Of a DNA stretch of 64,000 bases, positions 45,504 to 53,692 are shown in pieces. Below the pieces are notes generated by a model, which was not told the DNA's origin, did not search any database, and was given only the letters and a program-made list of their open reading frames with translations. The stretch lies in contig UQXW01000003.1 in the NCBI GenBank assembly GCA_900545215.1, forward strand, positions 26,873 through 90,872, written 5' to 3'. This stretch comes from an uncultured Bacteroidota bacterium. Lineage in GTDB: Bacteria; Bacteroidota; Bacteroidia; Bacteroidales; P3. The position numbers and the translations under genes were made by a program. Positions within the stretch are counted from its first letter, which is position 1; each line of letters starts with the position of its first letter.

Positions 45504-45528
45504 GTTACGGCAAAAGGATATAACTTTG
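45497..45528 (+). promoter_or_regulatory. Promoter of rdgB unit
   Basis: -7 box TAACTTTG at 45521-45528, GTTG at 45497-45500 as a near-consensus -33 (20-nt spacing), 19 bases before the first ATG of rdgB. Confidence 0.6.
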
Positions 45529-45547
45529 CAGTTCGAGAAAAAGATAA

Positions 45548-46129
45548 ATGCGTATGAGGGAATTGGTGATGGCAACCCACAACAAGCATAAGATTGAGGA
45601 AATAGAGCGTTTGTTGCAAGGGAAAGTGAAAATCATAAGTCTTAAAGACTTGGGTTGTAAGGAGGAAATACCGGAAACGGGCAGTACATTGAAGGAAAAT
45701 GCTCTTCAAAAGGCAAAATACGTTTGGGATAAGTACGGAAAGGATTGTTTTGCGGACGATACGGGGCTTATGGTCGAGGCTTTGAACGGAGAACCGGGCG
45801 TTTATTCGGCTCGTTATGCAGGGGAAAAATGCAGTTTCGAGGATAACATGAACTTGTTGTTGGAAAACATGGAGGGAAAAACCGATCGCAATGCCTGCTT
45901 CGCAACGGTAATCTGTCTTATTGAAAACGGGGAACCTGTTTTCTTCGAGGGCAGATGCGAAGGCTGCATTCTGACTGAGAAATACGGCAAAGGCGGGTTC
46001 GGTTATGACCCGATATTCATGCCGAAAGGTTACGGGGAAAGTTTTGCGGAACTCAGTATGGAGGAAAAGAACAAAATCTCCCACAGAGGCAAAGCCACAA
46101 AAAAATTGATCGAGTATCTTTTGAAATAA
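45548..46129 (+). CDS. rdgB: dITP/XTP pyrophosphatase (Ham1/RdgB family)
   Basis: 193 residues. Removes inosine, xanthosine and other non-canonical purine nucleoside triphosphates. The MATHNKHKIEEI N-terminus, ETGSTLKENALQKA, FADDTGLMVEALNGEPGVYSAR, GFGYDPIFMPKG and the SHRGKATKKL C-terminus are the family signatures. Two Met codons (45548, 45554) are possible starts; the second lies closer to the family N-terminus. The DUF2148 gene follows eight bases later. Confidence 0.96.
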   Translation: MRMRELVMATHNKHKIEEIERLLQGKVKIISLKDLGCKEEIPETGSTLKENALQKAKYVWDKYGKDCFADDTGLMVEALNGEPGVYSARYAGEKCSFEDNMNLLLENMEGKTDRNACFATVICLIENGEPVFFEGRCEGCILTEKYGKGGFGYDPIFMPKGYGESFAELSMEEKNKISHRGKATKKLIEYLLK

Positions 46130-46137
46130 ACGGAAGA

Positions 46138-46665
46138 ATGGAAAATTTGGAAGACTTCAAACAAGAGGTGGTTTCGCAAGTTGCGAAATTTATGTGCGTT
46201 GCAGCTTTGACGGCACCGAAAGCAAGAGGAGTGAACAACCTGCTTATCAAGGTGGCAGAGGGTGAAGACATAAAGAAATTATCGGACAAATTGGAGGAAT
46301 TGTATATCGCAAGCGGTCAGGAGTTCTTGCACAGAGACGCTTTGAACATTCTGCAAGGTCAGGCGGTGGTTCTGATAGGCAGCAAGGTCGCTGCACTCGG
46401 TCTCGATTGCGGTTATTGCGGTTATACGACCTGCCAAATGAAGAATGAAGCATCGCCGCTCACTCCGTGCTTCTTCAATGCAAATGATTTGGGTATTGCG
46501 GTCGGCAGTGCCTGTAATAAGGCGGCTGATTGCAAGGTGGACAGTCGTGTTATGTTCTCCGTGGGTTTGGCGGCGAAGAACTTGGGAATGCTTGCGGACT
46601 GTCCGACCGTGCTTGCGATAGCTTTGTCGGCGAGTGAGAAGAGTATATTTTTCGATAGGAAATAA
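46138..46665 (+). CDS. DUF2148 ferredoxin-like domain protein
   Basis: 175 residues. The DUF2148 pattern is clear: AALTAPKARGVNNL, then the Cys-rich LDCGYCGYTTCQMKN, CFFNANDLGIAVGSACNKAADCKVDSRVM and LGMLADCPTVLAIALSASEKS. The four-Cys cluster suggests an iron-sulfur site. Function unknown; such proteins are common in anaerobes. It sits between rdgB and serS in one transcript. Confidence 0.9.
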   Translation: MENLEDFKQEVVSQVAKFMCVAALTAPKARGVNNLLIKVAEGEDIKKLSDKLEELYIASGQEFLHRDALNILQGQAVVLIGSKVAALGLDCGYCGYTTCQMKNEASPLTPCFFNANDLGIAVGSACNKAADCKVDSRVMFSVGLAAKNLGMLADCPTVLAIALSASEKSIFFDRK

Positions 46666-46694
46666 GGAATAAAGGATAAAGACACACAAAAGAT

Positions 46695-47969
46695 ATGTTA
46701 CAACTTAATTTTATACGGGAAAACAAAGACTATGTCATCGAACGCTTGAAGGTAAAGCACTTCAAGAACGTCGAGCAGGTAATCGAGGATTTGCTTGAAG
46801 CGGATAACACAAGACGCAGCGTTCAAACGGAGTCTGACAAAATCAAAGCGGAATCCAATGCGATTGCAAAGCAAATCGGCATGTTGTATAAGCAAGGCAA
46901 GAGCGATGAAGCAGAAGCATTGAAAGCAAAAACAAGCGAATACAAGAATAAAGAAAAGCAACTCTCCGAGCAACTCTCCGAAAGCGAGGAGAAAATCAAG
47001 GCTTTGCTTCTTTCGATACCCAACCTTCCCAACAAAGACGTACCCGAGGGATTCGGAGCAGAGGATAACGTGGTGGTAGTGCAAAAGGGAGAAATGCCGA
47101 AACTCGATTCCGATGCCAAACCTCATTGGGAACTTTGTTCGGAATACGACATCGTCGATTTCGATTTGGGAAACAAGATAACAGGAGCAGGGTTTCCTGT
47201 GTATAAAGGCAAAGGGGCGAAATTGCAAAGAGCATTGATAAACTTCTTTTTGGACGAAGCCATGAAAGACGGCTTTACCGAGGTTCAGCCTCCTTTGATG
47301 GTTAACGAGAACTCCGCAATGGCGACAGGACAACTGCCTGACAAGGAAGCACAGATGTACGTCATTCCGTTGGATAACTTCTACATGATACCTACTGCGG
47401 AGGTTCCTGTAACCAATATATTCAGAGACACCATTCAAAAGGAGAAAGACCTTCCTTTGCAATATTGTGCGTATTCTCAATGTTTCCGACGCGAAGCCGG
47501 TTCTTACGGAAAAGATGTGCGAGGATTGAACCGTCTGCACCAATTCGATAAAGTGGAGATAGTTTGCATAGATACACCGGAACATTCTTACGAACAACTC
47601 GAAGTGATGAAAGCCCACGTCGGAGGATTGTTGGATAAGTTGGAGTTACCTTACAGAATATTGCGTTTGTGCGGCGGAGACATGAGCTTTACCTCTGCAA
47701 TAACATACGATTTCGAGGTTTGGTCTGCCGCACAGAAACGTTGGTTGGAGGTAAGCAGCGTTTCCAACTTCGAGACATACCAAGCGAACAGATTGAAGTT
47801 GAGATATAAGGATAAGGACGGCAAAACAAAATTGGCACATACTTTGAACGGCAGTGCTTTGGCTTTACCTCGTGTGGTTGCAGCTTTGTTGGAGAACAAC
47901 CAAACACCGACCGGTATCGATATACCGAAAGCATTGCAAACTTATACCGGCTTCGAGAAAATCGATTAG
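46695..47969 (+). CDS. serS: Serine-tRNA ligase
   Basis: 424 residues, class II synthetase. The N-terminal long antiparallel coiled-coil arm (about 30-105), motif 2 FRREAGSYGKDVRGLNRLHQFDKVE, and motif 3 NGSALALPRVVAALLENNQ with the catalytic Arg are present. Charges tRNA-Ser (and tRNA-Sec where present). Third gene of the rdgB group; a terminator follows. Confidence 0.98.
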   Translation: MLQLNFIRENKDYVIERLKVKHFKNVEQVIEDLLEADNTRRSVQTESDKIKAESNAIAKQIGMLYKQGKSDEAEALKAKTSEYKNKEKQLSEQLSESEEKIKALLLSIPNLPNKDVPEGFGAEDNVVVVQKGEMPKLDSDAKPHWELCSEYDIVDFDLGNKITGAGFPVYKGKGAKLQRALINFFLDEAMKDGFTEVQPPLMVNENSAMATGQLPDKEAQMYVIPLDNFYMIPTAEVPVTNIFRDTIQKEKDLPLQYCAYSQCFRREAGSYGKDVRGLNRLHQFDKVEIVCIDTPEHSYEQLEVMKAHVGGLLDKLELPYRILRLCGGDMSFTSAITYDFEVWSAAQKRWLEVSSVSNFETYQANRLKLRYKDKDGKTKLAHTLNGSALALPRVVAALLENNQTPTGIDIPKALQTYTGFEKID

Positions 47970-48025
47970 AAGAAATACCGAAGCCGTTTCGGCGAATGCA
48001 CCGATTGGGATAAGAAAAAGATTCG

Positions 48026-48058
48026 GGCTGAAATCATGTATGGATTTCAGCCTTCTTT
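48026..48058 (+). terminator. Terminator of the rdgB-serS unit
   Basis: GGCTGAAATC (48026-48035) pairs perfectly with GATTTCAGCC (48043-48052), 7-nt loop, then TTCTTT. Confidence 0.85.
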
Positions 48059-48407
48059 ATTGCCTTTACTCCGGAGTTTATCCGGATTGGCGACAATGAT
48101 AAGGATTACACCGTAGATGCCAACTGTTGACTTTTTTTGAGGATACAAGACGCACAGGGCATAAACGAGAGAGGCAAAAGTTCTCTTTTCCTCGCTTGTG
48201 CTTGAAAATATCTTCTTATCTTCCGGAATTGCGACACGATATGACTGATTTATATTGTGTGATTGATAAAATTTTGAACACAAACCACTATTCTGTTAAT
48301 CTCGGAGTAACAAAGTGAACCCATCGGTTTTGCGGGAAAATATTCCTAACCTGAGTTAAATCCAAGGAAAACCGACAACTTTTCGAGAGATTTCCGAACC
48401 TCCGGAG
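48059..48407. other. Gene-free stretch after serS
   Basis: No convincing coding frame, promoter or repeat seen. A minus-strand frame (48356-48874) crosses all the hairpins described next and is considered accidental. Confidence 0.5.
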
Positions 48408-48534
48408 AAAAAAACGCCGTTTTTTCTGAAGAAAACGAAGTCTTTTGACTCGAAAGACTTCGTTTTAGCACTGCTAACTCTTCGTTTTCTTGAAAAAAGA
48501 CGGCGTTTTTCGACCGTCAAAACGCCGTCTTTTT
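48408..48534. repeat. Compound nested inverted repeat (three competing hairpins)
   Basis: H1: 14-bp perfect stem 48432-48445 with 48453-48466 (AAAACGAAGTCTTT arms, 7-nt loop). H2: 16-bp perfect stem 48494-48509 with 48519-48534 (AAAAAGACGGCGTTTT arms, 9-nt loop). A larger arm, about 48409-48440, is almost fully complementary to 48480-48510 and would enclose H1 and destroy H2. The AAAACGCCG arm is shared with the hairpin at 32270. Confidence 0.85.
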
Positions 48535-48770
48535 CCGGTCGGTTTTCGATATGTTTGCAAGGTGTTGAAATACAATCTTTTGCTAAACCCTCAAATACTC
48601 GAAAAATTTCGAGTAAACTCCCTCCGGCGGAAAATTCGTGAGCTATGAAGTTAAAGGAATTGAAAATGGTTAATTTGCAATGCTTCCGAAAGAGCTGAAA
48701 TGATAAAGAATGTAAAGAGGGTATAGGGGCATTTTGCGAACACAGATAACACGGATTGAAAAGATACTCT
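48535..48770. repeat. Dispersed intergenic element, copy 2
   Basis: Aligns with 32307-32600: TTTGCAAGG and TTGAAA near 48553, CGAAAAATTTCGAG near 48600, the 48645-48718 core, and AAAGAGGG with a CACGG-containing block at the right. Includes a perfect 20-bp palindrome TACTCGAAAAATTTCGAGTA-type at 48596-48615. No gene. Confidence 0.6.
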
Positions 48771-48813
48771 CTATTTTTTTCTGTTTTAGTGATGGAAACA
48801 GCGAAAAAGATTG

Positions 48814-48821
48814 TATCCTTG
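48814..48821 (+). promoter_or_regulatory. Imperfect -7 box before the BspA-like pseudogene
   Basis: TATCCTTG, one mismatch to TAnnTTTG, about 30 bases before the ATG at 48851. No good -33 element. Confidence 0.3.
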
Positions 48822-48850
48822 CAGTAGTGAAATTTTAATGTGGCGTAATT

Positions 48851-49839
48851 ATGACAAAAAACAAAATTCGGCAAGCCACTGTGCCGATCGATAATGGCAG
48901 TGGCAATGATGATGTTTTCGCTCCAAGCGATGGCATACGACTTTTCCTACACCCATCAAGGGAAAACACTCTACTACGACATCACATCAGGTAGTACGAT
49001 TAAAGTAACGTATTATTCTGACGTTTTAAGGTTTAATAACTACGTGAACGGTGATGTTGTTATTCCAAATTCTGTCGAATACAACGGCACAACGTAATAG
49101 TGTTACTTCCATCGGAATTGAAACATTTTACTGGTGCAGAAATTTGACTTCTGTTACCATTGGTAGCGGCGTTACTTTCATCGGGAAGAGAGCGTTTTAC
49201 GATTGCAGCGGTTTGACTTCTGTTAGATGTTTGGCAGTAACGCCACCGTCAATCGATAGTAATTCATTCTCCAACGTTCCTTCGACTTGCACTTTGACAG
49301 TACCTTGCGGAAGTATCGGTGCTTATGCAGGAAGTGCTTGGAATGAATACTTTGCAGGACGCATTTCGGAGGAGTAGATTTTAGAATTTAATGCTTCGGC
49401 AAATGATGCAACCTTTGGCAGCGTTGCCATAAGCACGGGAGAGATTTGCAATGAGAAAATCATGACTGCCACTGCAAACGAGGGATACGAGTTCACCGGT
49501 TGGAACGACGGCAATACGGAGAACCCGAGAACGGTTACGGTTACGAGTGATACCGTCTTTACGGCTATATTCACCGCAAGCGGTTCTTCATCTTTGCAAG
49601 AGGTGAATGCAAGAGAGTTTGCATTGTATCCCAATCCTGCGAAGAGGTTCGTAACATTGGAGTTCGAGGCATTGAAAGAAAACACCTTGCTTCAAATCCT
49701 CGACATCAACGGCAGAAAAGTAAGAACGTTCGACCTCAAAGCCGGCATCGAGACTTTGCGAATAGACCTCGGCGATTTGCCTAAGGGTGTATATACCGTC
49801 ATGCTTGGCAATGTAACGAAGAAGTTGATGGTCGAGTAA
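48851..49839 (+). pseudogene. Decayed BspA-like leucine-rich-repeat surface protein with T9SS sorting domain
   Basis: Three pieces of one protein. Piece 1 (48894-49097) has a signal-peptide core (MAVAMMMFSLQAMA) and the start of a BspA-type protein (VVIPNSVEYNGTT). A +1 base (extra A near 49096) moves it to the next frame, where SVTSIGIETFYWC and two LRR_5-type repeats (LTSVTIGSG, GKRAFYDCSGLTSV) follow. A TAG at 49375-49377 stops this frame; the same frame continues with TANDATFGSV-like, GYEFTGWNDGNTENPRTV (a Flg_new/InlB-type repeat) and a type A T9SS sorting domain to 49839 (FALYPNPAKRFVTLEF, GVYTVML, KKLMVE). A further +1 A near 48893 would join the real N-terminus (MTKNKIR) to the signal core. 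Only a few LRR units remain, so a shrunken remnant of a larger adhesin is likely. Confidence 0.82.
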
Positions 49840-49868
49840 GCCGTAAAAGACTCAAACTATCACAATAA

Positions 49869-49902
49869 AATAAGCCGCAGGCAATAACGCTTGCGGCTTA
49901 TT
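49869..49902. terminator. Bidirectional terminator between the pseudogene and radC
   Basis: AATAAGCCGCAGGC pairs with GCTTGCGGCTTATT (one G-U pair, 6-nt loop) with A- and T-rich flanks on either side. Confidence 0.88.
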
Positions 49903-49917
49903 TGTCTTTCATGATAC

Positions 49918-50646
49918 TTACATTTTCCCGTTATCCATAAAGCTGTAATAAGTATCCTGACCTATTATTATATGGTCGAGTACCGTTATCGACAGCAATT
50001 TCCCCGCTTCGCATATCTTTCGGGTTGTGTGTATGTCCGATGAACTCGGCTCTGTTTCTCCGGACGGGTGGTTGTGGGCAAGTATAATCGAAACAGCACC
50101 ATATTCCAATGCCGATCTGAAAATCTTTCTCACATCGATGGAGGTTTCTGTCAGACCTCCTTCGCTCATGCACAAAGTTTTGATGATTTTCCCTTTCACA
50201 TCGAGCAGTATTATCCAAAAGGTCTCGAACGATAAGTCCGACATAAGATGGGATAGTGCGAGATAGGCATCGTGAGAAGAGGAGACTTTGTCTTTTCGCA
50301 ATATTTCGGCTTCCTTTCTTCTGAACCCGAGTTCCAAAGCCGCAACAATGTTGATGGCTTTCGCAGGACCGATTCCGTCGAATCTTTTGCAGAAATCCAT
50401 GTAAGACAATTTCGATAATTCGTGCAGACTGTTATCGACGCTTGCAAGTATATCTTTCGCCAAATCCACCGCACTTTGTTTGGCATTCCCGCTGCCTATG
50501 ATAATGGCAAGCAATTCCGCATTGCTCAAACTCTGCCTTCCCAAGTTCATCAGTTTTTCTCTCGGTCTGTCCGCTTCGTCCCATTCCTTGATGCTCAAAC
50601 GCTTTTTGGCAGAATCGAAATTCGTCGTATTGTTTTTCTCGTGCAT
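49918..50646 (-). CDS. radC: RadC-family JAB/MPN domain protein
   Basis: 242 residues. N-terminal UPF0758 helical part with RPREKLMNLGRQSLSNAELLAIIIGSG and a helix-hairpin-helix (IGPAKAINIVAALELG), C-terminal MPN/JAB1 domain with the metal-binding motif HNHPSGETEPSSSD. The biochemical role of RadC is not established. The ATG at 50646 was chosen because the alternative TTG at 50673 lies inside the promoter -7 box. Confidence 0.95.
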   Translation of the reverse strand: MHEKNNTTNFDSAKKRLSIKEWDEADRPREKLMNLGRQSLSNAELLAIIIGSGNAKQSAVDLAKDILASVDNSLHELSKLSYMDFCKRFDGIGPAKAINIVAALELGFRRKEAEILRKDKVSSSHDAYLALSHLMSDLSFETFWIILLDVKGKIIKTLCMSEGGLTETSIDVRKIFRSALEYGAVSIILAHNHPSGETEPSSSDIHTTRKICEAGKLLSITVLDHIIIGQDTYYSFMDNGKM

Positions 50647-50670
50647 TTTCTCTCTTTCATTCAACGCTTG

Positions 50671-50678
50671 CAAAGATA
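50671..50678 (-). promoter_or_regulatory. -7 box of radC
   Basis: Minus-strand TATCTTTG, 24 bases before the chosen radC ATG; -33 element weak. It decides the start codon of radC. Confidence 0.5.
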
Positions 50679-50739
50679 GCCATAAAGGGACATTCGGAAA
50701 GTCAATGCTGCAATAAATCGCAAAAAAACAGACTGATTA

Positions 50740-50770
50740 TTTGGAGTATAGGGAAAAAGTAGTAACTTTG
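50740..50770 (+). promoter_or_regulatory. Promoter of the rplM-rpsI-rpsB-tsf operon
   Basis: TTTG (50740-50743), 19 nt, TAACTTTG (50763-50770): perfect Bacteroidota consensus, about 154 bases before the rplM start. Confidence 0.85.
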
Positions 50771-50777
50771 CAAACTC

Positions 50778-50924
50778 CTATTCGAGTGGTCAGCGAACCC
50801 GTATTATCCTATGATTGCTTGAAAAGGAGAAAGTTAAGCCGATAATATTCGTGCTTCTTACTGCCCGTTTGAAGTGCGTTATGGCGGCAAAAGTAGTTTT
50901 AATGTTATCAGAAAGACGAACAAA
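50778..50924 (+). promoter_or_regulatory. Long leader of rplM, candidate ribosomal-protein leader RNA
   Basis: A transcribed leader of about 147 nt lies between the promoter and the rplM ATG, far longer than needed for initiation. Autoregulatory L13 leaders are known in Bacteroidia. I can see short complementary segments but no decisive structure by eye. Confidence 0.45.
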
Positions 50925-51380
50925 ATGGGTACATTGAGTTATAAAACGATTTCGGCGAACAAAGCCACTGCAAAGAAAGAGTGGATTGTCATCGATGCAG
51001 AAAACGAAATCGTAGGACGTTTGGCAACAAAGGTTGCGAATGTTTTGAGAGGTAAACACAAACCTTGCTTCACACCTCACGCAGATTGCGGAGACTATGT
51101 AATAGTAATAAACGCCGACAAGGTGAGATTCACCGGCAAAAAGTTCACCGATAAGGTTTACGTACGTCATACCGGTTACCCGGGAGGACAACGTTTTTCC
51201 ACTCCGAAAGAAATCATGGCGAAGTTTCCGATAAGAGTTATCGAGCATGCGGTAAAAGGAATGTTGCCTAAGAACAGATTGGGCAGCCAACTATACAGAA
51301 ATCTGCATGTCGTAGCAGGAGCAACGCATAAGTTTGAGGCTCAACAGCCGAGATTAGTAAACCTTAATACAATCAGATAA
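50925..51380 (+). CDS. rplM: 50S ribosomal protein L13
   Basis: 151 residues. WIVIDAENEIVGRLAT, ADCGDYVIVINADKV, VYVRHTGYPGG and AVKGMLPKNRLG are typical for uL13. The ATG at 50925 was selected since uL13 starts close to the SYKTISANK segment; the frame is open upstream into the leader. Five bases separate it from rpsI. Confidence 0.98.
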   Translation: MGTLSYKTISANKATAKKEWIVIDAENEIVGRLATKVANVLRGKHKPCFTPHADCGDYVIVINADKVRFTGKKFTDKVYVRHTGYPGGQRFSTPKEIMAKFPIRVIEHAVKGMLPKNRLGSQLYRNLHVVAGATHKFEAQQPRLVNLNTIR

Positions 51381-51385
51381 GCGAT

Positions 51386-51775
51386 ATGGAAGGAGTTATC
51401 AATACCATAGGAAGAAGAAAATGTGCCGTTGCAAGAGTTTACTTGAAACAAGGCAGTGGCGAAATCATCGTTAACGGAAGAGACTACAAGGAATATTTCC
51501 CTACGGACACGTTAAGATATATTTGCAGACAGGCTTTCGAGACTGTGGGAGCAGAAGGTCAATACGATGTTAAGGCAAACCTCGATGGCGGTGGAATTTC
51601 CGGACAGGCAGAGGCTTTGCGTATGGGTATAGCAAGAGCTTTGTGCGAAGTAAATGCAGAAGACAGATCTGCATTGAAGTCGAAAGGCTTGTTGAGAAGA
51701 GACCCTCGTATGGTTGAAAGAAAGAAACCGGGTCAAAAGAAAGCACGTAAGCGTTTCCAATTCAGCAAACGTTAG
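51386..51775 (+). CDS. rpsI: 30S ribosomal protein S9
   Basis: 129 residues. GRRKCAVARVYLKQGSGEIIVNG-type start, GGGISGQAEALRMGIARAL in the middle, and the C-terminal KKPGQKKARKRFQFSKR tail whose Lys-Arg end reaches the P site tRNA. Follows rplM in one operon. Confidence 0.98.
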   Translation: MEGVINTIGRRKCAVARVYLKQGSGEIIVNGRDYKEYFPTDTLRYICRQAFETVGAEGQYDVKANLDGGGISGQAEALRMGIARALCEVNAEDRSALKSKGLLRRDPRMVERKKPGQKKARKRFQFSKR

Positions 51776-51800
51776 TATATCGGATATTGTTTAGTATCCA

Positions 51801-51841
51801 AATCGGCGAGATTTCGACTTGCTAATGACTACTTGCCGATT
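51801..51841 (+). promoter_or_regulatory. Hairpin in the rpsI-rpsB spacer (possible S2 leader or attenuator)
   Basis: AATCGGCGAG (51801-51810) pairs with CTTGCCGATT (51832-51841), nine of ten positions, with a 21-nt loop and a weak T run after it. It lies 41 bases before the rpsB start. Confidence 0.5.
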
Positions 51842-51882
51842 GATTTTTAGTTAATAAGGAAAGTAAACAAAAAGAAAAAGAG

Positions 51883-52755
51883 ATGTTAGATTTCAATCAA
51901 ATGCTTGACGCAGGTGTTCACTTCGGACACTTGAAAAGAAAGTGGAATCCCAAAATGGCTCCTTATATCTTCATGGAGCGTAATGGTATTCATATCATAG
52001 ATTTGCACAAAACAGCAGCCAAAGCAGAAGAAGCAGCGGCAGCGTTGAAGCAAATCGCAAAATCAGGAAAGAAAATACTTTTCGTTGCTACCAAGAAGCA
52101 GGCAAAAGATATAGTTGCAGAGAGAGTAAAAGGCACAAACATGCCATACGTTACGGAGCGTTGGCCCGGTGGAATGCTTACAAACTTTGTAACCATCAGA
52201 AAAGCCGTTAAAAAGATGAACTCTTTGGAGAAACTCTTGTCCGACAAAGACACGACGACCATTTCCAAGAGAGAGAGATTGCAAATAACTCGTGAGAAAG
52301 CAAAGTTGGAAAAGAACTTGGGTTCTATCGCAGATCTATCCCGTTTGCCATCGGCATTGTTTGTCGTTGACATAAATAAGGAACACATTGCAATAGCAGA
52401 GGCAAGACGTTTGAATATACCGACTTTTGCAATGGTGGATACCAACTGCGACCCTAACTTGGTCGATTTTGCAATTCCTGCGAACGATGACGCTTCCAAA
52501 TCGGTTGCTTTGATAATCGATTACGTGTGCAGAGCAATAGAAGAGGGTGCTCAGGAAAGAAAAATGGACAAGGACAGCCGTGCGGCAGAGCAGAACGAAG
52601 AGGAAAACGAAAGCATGGCGACAGAACGCTTTGATGATGAAGATGCAGAAGAACAAGACGGCAACAAAATCAGAAAAGTAAAAGGTTCCACAGAAGATAA
52701 CATGGAGAAACGTCCGAGAAAGCAAATAGCAAAACGCAACGTTTCGAAGAAGTAA
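51883..52755 (+). CDS. rpsB: 30S ribosomal protein S2, with long acidic/basic C-terminal tail
   Basis: 290 residues. The core (1-225) has [50 protein letters not shown], and [25 protein letters not shown]. The tail of about 65 residues after [11 protein letters not shown] is highly charged (Glu/Asp then Lys/Arg) and longer than in most bacteria; extended S2 tails occur in Bacteroidota. Next in operon after rpsI. Confidence 0.97.
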   Translation: MLDFNQMLDAGVHFGHLKRKWNPKMAPYIFMERNGIHIIDLHKTAAKAEEAAAALKQIAKSGKKILFVATKKQAKDIVAERVKGTNMPYVTERWPGGMLTNFVTIRKAVKKMNSLEKLLSDKDTTTISKRERLQITREKAKLEKNLGSIADLSRLPSALFVVDINKEHIAIAEARRLNIPTFAMVDTNCDPNLVDFAIPANDDASKSVALIIDYVCRAIEEGAQERKMDKDSRAAEQNEEENESMATERFDDEDAEEQDGNKIRKVKGSTEDNMEKRPRKQIAKRNVSKK

Positions 52756-52778
52756 TCAACCAATAAGCATAAAAAGAT

Positions 52779-53606
52779 ATGGCAAACATAACAGCATCAC
52801 TTGTCAATGAGTTGAGAAAACGTACCGGCGTCGGCATGATGGATTGCAAGAAAGCATTGGTGGAATGCGACGGCGATATGGACAAGGCAATAGACTATTT
52901 GAGAGAAAAAGGTCAAAAACTTGCAGCCAAGAGAGCCGACAGAGATGCCTCCGAAGGTGCAGTATTGGCAGCAGTCAGCCAAGACAAAACCTTTGCCGCA
53001 GTCATAATGATGAATTGCGAGACGGACTTCGTTGCAAAGAACGATGGCTTTGTCGATTTCACCAAAACCGTTCTCGACGCTGCCATAGCAGCCAAGGCAA
53101 AGGACTTGCAAGCAGTCATGAGCCTTGCGATAAACGGCGTAAGCGTTGAAACAATGATTATAGAGCAAGTGGCAAAGATAGGTGAGAAGATAACGCTATC
53201 CCATTATTTGCCGATAGAAGCTCCTGCCACATACGCATACGTACACCCCGGCAACAGAATGGCTTCCGTTGTGGGATTGTCCAAAACCGGATATGATGAA
53301 GAAGGAAAGGAAATGGCAATGCAGGTTATCGCCGGCAGACCCGTGGCCTTGAACAAGGCAACCGTTCCTGCGGAGGTCATAGAAAGAGAAATGGAAGTTT
53401 ACAGAGGACAAGTCAGAGAAGAAGGAAAACCTGAAAACATGGTTGAAAAGATTGCGGAAGGCAAGCTTAACAAATTCTTCAAAGAAAGTACATTGTTGAG
53501 TCAGGAATATACACGTGAGGCAAAAGTCTCCGTGGAAGAACACTTGAAGAAAATAGACAAAGACTTAACCGTTACTGCATTCCAACGTGCAGAATTGGGT
53601 GAGTAA
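52779..53606 (+). CDS. tsf: Elongation factor Ts
   Basis: 275 residues. The start motif LVNELRKRTGVGMMDCKKAL (UBA-like domain with the TGVGMMDCK signature), then VIMMNCETDFVAKND and the C-terminal YTREAKVSVEEHL segment. It exchanges GDP on EF-Tu. Last gene of the ribosomal unit and followed by a strong terminator. Confidence 0.98.
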   Translation: MANITASLVNELRKRTGVGMMDCKKALVECDGDMDKAIDYLREKGQKLAAKRADRDASEGAVLAAVSQDKTFAAVIMMNCETDFVAKNDGFVDFTKTVLDAAIAAKAKDLQAVMSLAINGVSVETMIIEQVAKIGEKITLSHYLPIEAPATYAYVHPGNRMASVVGLSKTGYDEEGKEMAMQVIAGRPVALNKATVPAEVIEREMEVYRGQVREEGKPENMVEKIAEGKLNKFFKESTLLSQEYTREAKVSVEEHLKKIDKDLTVTAFQRAELGE

Positions 53607-53624
53607 GATGTAAAACCATTTAAG

Positions 53625-53660
53625 AGGAAGGAAGCATACATATTTGCTTCCTTCCTTTTT
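53625..53660 (+). terminator. Terminator of the rplM-tsf operon
   Basis: A 12-bp perfect stem AGGAAGGAAGCA (53625-53636) with TGCTTCCTTCCT (53645-53656), 8-nt loop, T run after it. Confidence 0.93.
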
Positions 53661-53692
53661 GTATTACCGATACAGCAATTATATCCCTAACC

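Noticed and set aside
48356..48874. 172-residue minus-strand frame after serS
   Set aside because: It crosses three strong hairpins and the dispersed repeat, has no promoter or recognisable protein features, and overlaps the start of the BspA-like pseudogene.
49375..49377. TAG as a recoded (readthrough) codon
   Set aside because: The same gene also carries at least one frameshift, and other genes in the window end normally with TAG, so decay is simpler.
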